The notes under the pieces are model-generated. The model saw nothing but the letters and a program-made list of their open reading frames with translations, did not search any database and was not told the DNA's origin. A stretch of DNA of 9,720 nt from contig NZ_JOHY01000105.1 in NCBI RefSeq assembly GCF_000721495.1, positions 1-9,720 of the forward strand, written 5' to 3'. Origin of the DNA: Streptomyces sp. NRRL F-5123 (lineage in GTDB: Bacteria; Actinomycetota; Actinomycetes; Streptomycetales; Streptomycetaceae). Shown here in pieces: positions 4,984 through 9,720 of the stretch. The translations under genes were made by a program, and so were the position numbers. The number at the start of each line of letters is the position of its first letter. The stretch's first letter is position 1.

Positions 4984-6756
4984 GGGCGCCTCCTCCTCGT
5001 CGGGCGGCTCGTCCTGCGGGACGTGCGACGGCGGCCCGCCGAGGGTCTCGTGTTCCTGGTCGCCGTCACCGTCGCCGCCGCCGCGCTCACGCTCGGGCTG
5101 GCCACGCGGGGGGCCGTCGAGAACGGGTACGCGAAGACGCGCGCCGCGACCGCCGGGCCGGACGTCATCGCGGTCACGACGGCGGCGGACCCCGCGCCCG
5201 TCACCCGGGCGATCGCGCGCACACCGGGTGTGGCCGCGCAGTCCGCACCGGTGTTCGCGTTCGACGCGACGGTACGGGCCCGCGGGCTGGACGCGCACTC
5301 CTCCGTCGAGGGGCGGGGCGCGGGGCCGGACGTCGTGGACCGGCCGCTCGTCACGTCGGGGGTGTGGGTGCGGCCCGGCGGGGCGGTGGTGGAGCGCGGG
5401 TTCGCGAAGGCGCTGGGCATCGGTGTCGGCGACAACCTCGCGATCGGATCGCGGAGTTACGCCGTCGTGGGGCTCGCCGTGAGCGCGGCCACCTCCGTCT
5501 ATCCGTGGAGCGACTGGGCGCAGGGGCCGGGGCCCTCGGACTTCGGCGGGCGGGTCTGGCTGACGTCGGCGGACGCCCGCGCGGCGGCGGGCGGCGCGCC
5601 CGGCGTCTATGTCATCAACGTCCGGCTGGACGACCCCGGCGCGACGAAGCGCTGGCAGGACACCGCCTTCAGCCGCGACGACCGGGGCGCGGCATGGGTC
5701 AACACCCACACCTGGCGGAACGTGCTGGGCACGGACACCGCGATGATCGAGTTCACCCAGCCGACGCTGGTGGTCGGCGGCTGGCTGCTCGCGACGGCCG
5801 CCATGGTGACCCTCGCGGGGCTCGCGGCCGCCCGCGCGGGACGCGACAACCGGCGGGCGGCGCTGCTCAAGGCGGTCGGCGCGGGGCCGGGCACGGTCAC
5901 GGCGGTGCTCCTGGCCCAGTACCTGCTGCTGACGCTGCTGGCCACCGGGCTGGGCCTGGCCGCGGGGACGCTGGCGGCGCCCCGGCTCGTCGACCCCAGC
6001 GCGGGACTGCTCGACACGGTCGGCGCGCCGACCACCGGCACCGTCTTCGCCGCGGCCTTCCTCGCCGTCGTGGTCGCGGTGGCGGGCGTGCTCGGGCCCG
6101 CGCTGCGGGCGGCCCGCGCGACGACCGTACGGGGCCTGGCCGGCCCCGCGCTCACGCCGACCCGGCATCCGCACCTGAACGCCCTGACCGCGCGGCTACC
6201 GACACCGCTGCTGCTCGGGGTGCGGCTGGTGGCGCGGCGACCGGGGCGGGCGGCGCTGACCGCGGTGGGGACGGCCGCGACGACCGTGATGATCACCGCG
6301 GTGCTCACCTTCCGCGCGGAGTCGAGGACGGCCCCGGACTTCCGGCGCTTCGGTCCCATCGAGGTGCGGGGCGACCAGACGGGCCGGGTGCTGCTCGCGG
6401 TGACGCTCGTGCTCGTCGCGCTGTCGGCGCTCAACACCGTGCTGCTGGGCTGGAGTTGCGCGGTGCAGGCCCGGCACTCGCTCGCGGTCGCGCGCACCCT
6501 CGGCGCCGCCCCGGGCCAGGTCGTCTCCGCACTGTGCGTGGCCCAACTCCTGCCCGCCGTCCCCGCGGTGGCGGCGGGCGTGCCCACCGGCCTCGTCCTG
6601 TACTGGCTGTTCGGCTCACAGGTCACCCCGCCGGGTACGTGGCTGCTGGGCGCAGCGGGGGCGGTCCTGCTGGCGGTCGCCGCCCTGACGGCACTGCCCG
6701 CCTGGTCCCACACCCGCGGCCCCGCCGGCCCCGCCCTCACCACCGACCCCGCCTGA
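4981..6756 (+). CDS. FtsX/MacB-type ABC transporter permease
   Basis: A 591-residue integral membrane partner of the ATPase at 4040. A first membrane helix lies at about 22-42, followed by a large extracytoplasmic domain (about 45-255, MacB_PCD-like, with repeated acidic and Gly turns). Three helices form the first FtsX unit (about 263-285, 304-330 and 353-375). A second unit starts at about 405 (LPTPLLLGVRLVARRPGRAAL) with helices at about 423-443, 470-490, 518-541 and 553-573, and a loop of only about 25 residues (445-468) where the first half has some 200. I start at GTG 4981: GGGAGG lies 6 bases upstream, and the first residues (VGRLLLVGRLVLRDVRRRP) are the usual amphipathic start. The frame is open upstream to 4156, but only as a shadow of the ATPase gene. 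The likely role is export of, or resistance to, a hydrophobic or antimicrobial compound, or lipoprotein handling; the substrate is unknown. Confidence 0.9.
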   Translation: MGRLLLVGRLVLRDVRRRPAEGLVFLVAVTVAAAALTLGLATRGAVENGYAKTRAATAGPDVIAVTTAADPAPVTRAIARTPGVAAQSAPVFAFDATVRARGLDAHSSVEGRGAGPDVVDRPLVTSGVWVRPGGAVVERGFAKALGIGVGDNLAIGSRSYAVVGLAVSAATSVYPWSDWAQGPGPSDFGGRVWLTSADARAAAGGAPGVYVINVRLDDPGATKRWQDTAFSRDDRGAAWVNTHTWRNVLGTDTAMIEFTQPTLVVGGWLLATAAMVTLAGLAAARAGRDNRRAALLKAVGAGPGTVTAVLLAQYLLLTLLATGLGLAAGTLAAPRLVDPSAGLLDTVGAPTTGTVFAAAFLAVVVAVAGVLGPALRAARATTVRGLAGPALTPTRHPHLNALTARLPTPLLLGVRLVARRPGRAALTAVGTAATTVMITAVLTFRAESRTAPDFRRFGPIEVRGDQTGRVLLAVTLVLVALSALNTVLLGWSCAVQARHSLAVARTLGAAPGQVVSALCVAQLLPAVPAVAAGVPTGLVLYWLFGSQVTPPGTWLLGAAGAVLLAVAALTALPAWSHTRGPAGPALTTDPA

Positions 6757-6786
6757 AGCTGTTGCGGGCAGGCCGCAGCGGTACGT

Positions 6787-6803
6787 CGGCGGCTTCCCCG
6801 CCG
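6787..6803 (+). terminator. Hairpin after the permease operon
   Basis: CGGCGG (6787-6792) and CCGCCG (6798-6803) pair over 6 bp with loop CTTCC, 30 bases past the permease stop. A weaker hairpin, TGCGG/CCGCA (6763-6777), precedes it. Neither has a U tract. These are the best terminator candidates for the operon, at the leading edge of repeat R2. Confidence 0.35.
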
Positions 6804-6805
6804 CG

Positions 6806-7406
6806 GGGGTACCCGCGCCTGGCGGCGCGGGGTGTTTCCCACCCCCACCACCCGTGCAGGTGGGAGCGACACCCTCTGCCCACCTGCGGGGTGCAACCGC
6901 CGCGGGGGCGAACCCGCCACGGGGGTGCCTTTGCGCCTTCGGCGCGGGTGCGGGTGGGACGTCGGCGCTCGGCGGCCGTACGGGCATGCGCTGCGCGCTT
7001 CGGCGCGGGCGCGGGAGCGGGTGGGACGTCGGCTTTGTGTCCACCTGCGGGGCGCATTCGCCACCGGGGGCGAACCGCAGTCCCCCGAAAACAGCACCCC
7101 CACCGGCAGGCAGCCGCCGACGAGACGCCGGGAGGGGGACGATCCGGGGGTGCCCCCGCAGGAATGCGCTTCCCAGCGCGGCACCAACTCCGGATGAGGG
7201 CGAACGCGCATTCCGAGGAGGTACCCCCGGAGTGGCACCCGACCCCACCCCCGCACGGTCAGCGCGATGCCCCGCCGGGCACACCAGGGGCGCGTGGGGG
7301 TACCTCCCAGGCGAAGCTCTGGGGGAGAACTGCGCGAGCAACCCCCACGCAGGGAAGATCGCGACGCCCACCGCAAGAGGCAGAACGGAGCGCCCCCACC
7401 GCCCCG
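6806..7406 (+). repeat. Mosaic intergenic repeat R2, plus orientation
   Basis: Fills the gap between the convergent permease and fabV genes, ending about 5 bases from the fabV stop. The modules are a CCCGCGCCTGGCGGCGC plus CCCACCCCCACCACCCGTGC box (about 6808-6860), a CACCTGCGGGGTGC to GGGGGCGAACCCGCCAC box (6880-6922), and two similar GTGGGACGTCGGC-ending stretches (about 6931-6966 and 6993-7032). The second of these carries a UUCG-capped hairpin, CGCGC-TTCG-GCGCG (6994-7007). Then come a box ending GGGGGCGAACCGCAGTCCC (to 7085), a single tandem unit (about 7098-7143), and the core (7144-7406). The core matches R1 and, reversed, R3; R2 and R3 share the core to its last base, including AAGAGGCAGAACGGAGCG. 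Open frames through it have no coding character. Confidence 0.85.
7144..7230 (+). other. Nested conserved stems with a diverged loop in R2
   Basis: Same arms as in R1: outer CCGGGGGT (7144-7151) with ACCCCCGG (7223-7230), inner GGAATGCGC (7161-7169) with GCGCATTCC (7206-7214). The loop is 36 bases against 35 in R1. It differs over about 7173-7190 and rejoins R1 at CGGATGA. Confidence 0.55.
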
Positions 7407-7411
7407 TAAAG

Positions 7412-8614
7412 CTACGGCTGCCGCGGCGGCCAGGGCACGTCGGTCCGCACCGGAGCGGCGTAGTCCACACCGGGGACGTCCCATCCGTAAAGCCCGCGGA
7501 ACTGCCCGTAGAACCACGCCGGCCCGGCCGCCCCAGCGGCAACCGCACCCGCCGGGTCGGCCCACAGCTCGCGCACGCGGGCCTGCACCGCGGGATCCAG
7601 CTCCCAGCCGTCGAGCCGGATGCGGTCCTGGTCGTCGAGGTTGAGCGTGGTCGAGTCCGTCAACTGCGCCCACAGGTCGACGGCCTGGTCCGCGGTGGTG
7701 CGCCAGCCGTCCGCGCCGAGGGTGTCGCGCAGCAGCGAGGTGTAGAGGGCGAGGGACGGGATCGCGGTGGAGGCCTGCGTGACGGCCGCGCCCGCGACGA
7801 CCGTGAACGCCCGCCCGCGCCCGGCCAGCACCTCCGCCTGGAGCTTCCGCGCGGTTGCCTCCAGGTCCTCCTTCGCGGCGCCGATCGTGCCCTGCCGGTA
7901 GACCGGCGCGGTGATCTCGGAGCCGACGTAGGACAGGGCGACGGTGGTGAAGCCCTCACCGAGCAGGTTCTCGTCGGCGAGGGCCCGTACCCACAGCGCC
8001 CAGTCCTCGCCGCCCATCACCTTGACGGTCGCGGCCCGTTCGGCGTCCGTCGCCGCCGTCAGGTGGACGCTGCCGATCTGCGGGACGCCGTCCTCGAAGA
8101 CGAGCGAGGGCGAGGTGTAGTCGCCGCCGAGCGGCTTGATCACCGAGTGGTGGACCTCGCCGGTGGCCGGGTCGGTGCGGCGCGGCGACGCGAGCGAGTA
8201 GACCAGGTGGTCGACGGGCCCGTACCGCTCGGTGAGCAGCTTCAGGACCTCCGCGCGGGTGCCGTCCGCGTACGCGTCGGCGTTGAGGAACGTCAGGTCG
8301 CCGCCGGACGCGCTGGCCAGTTCCGCCATCTCGGCGGTGCGGTACCACCCGGCGGTGGCCGTACGGCGCTCGGTGCCGCCGTTCTCGAACGCGACGCCGA
8401 TGCCGCGCACCCCGTGCCGTCGCAGGCCCGCGAGCAGCACGGCCATCCCGTACCCGGCGCTCGACCCGAGCACCAGCACGACGGGCGCGCGCCCCTCGTG
8501 CGGCGCGGGCGGGATCGACTCCCACACCTGCCGCACGCTCGCGGCGCACCCGGCGGGGTGCGAGTTGACGATCAGATAACCGCGCTGCTTCGGCGTGATC
8601 TGCTGCGGGCCCAT
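7412..8614 (-). CDS. fabV: Enoyl-ACP / trans-2-enoyl-CoA reductase, FabV family
   Basis: A 400-residue soluble oxidoreductase, the standard FabV/TER length, that reduces the trans-2 double bond of acyl-ACP or acyl-CoA with NAD(P)H in fatty-acid elongation or short-chain acyl-CoA supply. Visible marks are the N-terminal RGYLIVNSHPAGC (11-23), the nucleotide-binding VVLVLGSSAGYGMA (45-58), FENGGTERRTATAGWY (76-91, whose acidic residue after Phe usually favours NADH), VDHLVYSLASPRRTDPATGEV (134-153), and the catalytic Tyr-x8-Lys, Tyr239 to Lys248, in APVYRQGTIGAAKEDLE. This spacing distinguishes FabV from FabI. ATG 8614 is preceded by GGAGG 8 bases upstream, and the protein starts as family members do. 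It stands alone on this strand, divergent from the SUKH gene; a -10-like TACGAT (8800 to 8795) and a dyad lie about 180 bases upstream. FabV enzymes are characteristically triclosan-insensitive. Whether it acts on ACP or CoA substrates cannot be told from sequence. Confidence 0.95.
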   Translation of the reverse strand: MGPQQITPKQRGYLIVNSHPAGCAASVRQVWESIPPAPHEGRAPVVLVLGSSAGYGMAVLLAGLRRHGVRGIGVAFENGGTERRTATAGWYRTAEMAELASASGGDLTFLNADAYADGTRAEVLKLLTERYGPVDHLVYSLASPRRTDPATGEVHHSVIKPLGGDYTSPSLVFEDGVPQIGSVHLTAATDAERAATVKVMGGEDWALWVRALADENLLGEGFTTVALSYVGSEITAPVYRQGTIGAAKEDLEATARKLQAEVLAGRGRAFTVVAGAAVTQASTAIPSLALYTSLLRDTLGADGWRTTADQAVDLWAQLTDSTTLNLDDQDRIRLDGWELDPAVQARVRELWADPAGAVAAGAAGPAWFYGQFRGLYGWDVPGVDYAAPVRTDVPWPPRQP

Positions 8615-8782
8615 TGCGGTGTCCTCCGGAGGTCGCGGGCGGGTGGGGTGGCCGGCGCCGCCGGGCCGGGCGGTGGCCGGTGCCGCCCGGGGGCGGGCGG
8701 GATCCGTCTGCCGGTCCGGCCGGTGGGGCGGCCGGTGGCCCGGCCGGTGGGGCGCGCCGCCCTGCGGGCAGGGGTTGTTTGT
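8615..8782. other. Leader region of fabV, GC-rich short repeats
   Basis: No gene is seen here. Apart from the fabV ribosome binding site (8622-8627, minus strand) it holds a 15-bp direct repeat CCGGCCGGTGGGGCG at 8716-8730 and 8740-8754, separated by a related GGCCGGTGG. If transcription starts near 8788, this is a long G/C-rich 5' leader of about 170 bases. The frame open through it is Arg/Pro-rich and not gene-like. Confidence 0.4.
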
Positions 8783-8805
8783 CCGGTTTCTGCCATCGTA
8801 ACCGG
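8783..8805 (-). promoter_or_regulatory. Candidate fabV promoter -10 and overlapping dyad
   Basis: CCGGTT (8783-8788) and AACCGG (8800-8805) form a 6-base-arm inverted repeat with an 11-base spacer. On the minus strand TACGAT (8800-8795), a common actinomycete -10, lies inside it. I find no convincing -35 at the right distance. The adjacent GGGGC-GTCA-GCCCC hairpin (8805-8818) is on the upstream side. A TetR-type repressor or a fatty-acid regulator could bind such a dyad; none is encoded nearby. Confidence 0.4.
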
Positions 8806-8916
8806 GGGCGTCAGCCCCTTCGGTGCGCCCAAGGCACGGAAGTGGGGTGGTGTCCTTGTCGGCGGCCGTGCTTGCGGCGGCCGTGTCGGGCGGGGTAGCC
8901 GCACGGGGGGCGTCGC

Positions 8917-8932
8917 TACGATGGCCGATCGT
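8917..8932 (+). promoter_or_regulatory. Possible -10 and dyad upstream of the SUKH gene
   Basis: TACGAT (8917-8922) resembles a -10 element. ACGAT (8918-8922) and ATCGT (8928-8932) form a short inverted repeat around it. There is no clear -35. If it is used, the transcript would begin near 8929, ruling out the ATG at 8921 as the start and favouring 8972. Confidence 0.3.
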
Positions 8933-8971
8933 GTGTCCGCGCGGGGCGGACGCCGAAGGGTGGTGCGGGCG

Positions 8972-9520
8972 ATGCGGGACGACATCGAGGACTTCGCGCG
9001 GGTGGCGGGGGTCCGGCCGGCGGTCGGCGAGGCGCTGCCCTGGGGCTCGGCCACGCAGTCGGTCGGCGTCGAACTCCCCGCCGACTACCGGGCGTTCGTG
9101 GACGCGTTCGGCCCCGGCGAGCTGTACGGGCGGCTCGCCGTGGGCACGCCGGGCCCGCTGCGGGACGGCTCCGACGGCACCGCCGCCCTGCGCGCGTACC
9201 TCGCGGACGCGACGACGCTGTGCGATGCGCTGCGCGGCTTGCGGCTGGAATATCCCGACGCCTTCCCGTACCCCTTCCACCCCGAGCCGGGCGGCCTGCT
9301 GCCGTGGGGCGGCGGCATCGGCGGCGAGCAGGTGTTCTGGCTGACGCGCGCGGGCGGTACGCCGGAGGAGTGGCCGGTGGTGGTGTGGGACAAGGCGCGG
9401 TGGCGGGAGTACCCGCCGGGGATGGTGACGCTGATGCGGTTGGCCGCGTCCGGTGCCGACGATTTTCTGCGGGGGCTGTTCTATGACGCGGACGCGGCCG
9501 TCTGGACGGCACGCGACTGA
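8972..9520 (+). CDS. SMI1/KNR4 (SUKH) family protein
   Basis: A 182-residue cytoplasmic protein with the SUKH fold signature: LPADYRAFVDAFGPGEL (35-51), a hydrophobic and Gly/Pro strand (LAVGTPGP), PFHPEPGGLLPWGGGIGGEQVFWLTR (101-126), and PEEWPVVVWD (131-140) followed by an Arg/Glu/Tyr turn and a helical end (MVTLMRLAASGADDFLRGLF). Many SUKH proteins are immunity proteins against toxins, and others are orphan housekeeping proteins. No toxin gene is adjacent here, so the role is unassigned. I prefer ATG 8972, with AAGGG 11 bases upstream. GTG 8963 and ATG 8921 are in frame, but the extra 17 residues from 8921 are Arg-rich and overlap a -10-like box. The stop lies 5 bases before repeat R3. Confidence 0.85.
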   Translation: MRDDIEDFARVAGVRPAVGEALPWGSATQSVGVELPADYRAFVDAFGPGELYGRLAVGTPGPLRDGSDGTAALRAYLADATTLCDALRGLRLEYPDAFPYPFHPEPGGLLPWGGGIGGEQVFWLTRAGGTPEEWPVVVWDKARWREYPPGMVTLMRLAASGADDFLRGLFYDADAAVWTARD

Positions 9521-9525
9521 ACCTC

Positions 9526-9720
9526 GCGGGGCGGCGGGACGCTCCGTTCTGCCTCTTGCGGTAGACGTCGCGATCTTCCCTGCGTGGGGGCTGGTCGCGC
9601 AGTTCTCCCCCAGAGCTTCGCCTGGGAGGTACCCCCACGCGCCCCTGGTGTTGCCCGGCGGGGCATCGCGCTTCTGCTTCGGTGGGTGGGGTCGGGGGCC
9701 ACTCCGGGGGTACCTCCTCG
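9526..9720 (-). repeat. Mosaic intergenic repeat R3, minus orientation, cut by the window edge
   Basis: The reverse complement matches the R2 core from its last bases (CGGGGCGG then CGCTCCGTTCTGCC, 9530-9552) through the hairpin (9604-9628) to the outer stem arm CCGGGGGT (about 9706-9713). The only marked difference is a short patch at about 9671-9683, the same place where R1 and R2 differ. The rest of the core and any tandem units lie beyond the window. Confidence 0.85.

Noticed and set aside
8572..8796. Minus-strand short ORF starting at the ATG inside TACGATGG
   Set aside because: Its product is Arg/Pro-rich low complexity, it has no ribosome binding site and it overlaps the fabV start in another frame.
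6854..8971. Long upstream extension of the SUKH frame
   Set aside because: It runs through R2 and antisense to fabV, with no domain or start signal.

Overview
The window looks like chromosomal DNA from a streptomycete or a close relative. It has very high G+C, third codon positions almost all G or C, GTG starts, GGAGG-type ribosome binding sites and a typical actinomycete gene set. No rRNA, tRNA, transposase, integrase or CRISPR array is visible.

Layout. Four copies of one mosaic non-coding repeat (called R0 to R3 here) separate three gene blocks. R0 (about 1-440, minus orientation) precedes block 1: an APC-family amino-acid permease (588-1883) and a membrane-anchored pentapeptide-repeat protein (2067-2939). 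R1 (about 2943-3425, plus) precedes block 2, a tight operon: a PadR-family repressor (3507-4043), a MacB/LolD-type ABC ATPase (4040-4825), a low-complexity mini-ORF (4827-4979) and an FtsX/MacB-type permease (4981-6756). R2 (about 6806-7406, plus) precedes block 3: fabV, an enoyl-ACP/trans-2-enoyl-CoA reductase, on the minus strand (7412-8614), and a divergent SMI1/KNR4 (SUKH) protein (8972-9520). R3 (9526 to the window edge, minus) follows the SUKH gene.

How the genes work together. Only block 2 is a clear functional unit. The PadR protein probably represses its own operon through dyads over the promoter (3447-3491), and the operon encodes an ABC system of the kind used for export or envelope-stress resistance. 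The ATPase and permease genes were probably once directly coupled. They are now separated by a 154-bp low-complexity segment bounded by a 15-bp direct repeat that duplicates the ribosome binding site and start codon. The other genes look like independent transcription units.

The most unusual content is the repeat family. Its copies start or end within a few dozen bases of gene stops. They are built from shuffled modules: a roughly 65-bp G-rich tandem unit present 3, 2 and 1 times in R0, R1 and R2, and a core with conserved stems enclosing diverged loops. I do not recognise it as a named element, and whether it is mobile, a structured RNA or a terminator family cannot be settled from this window.
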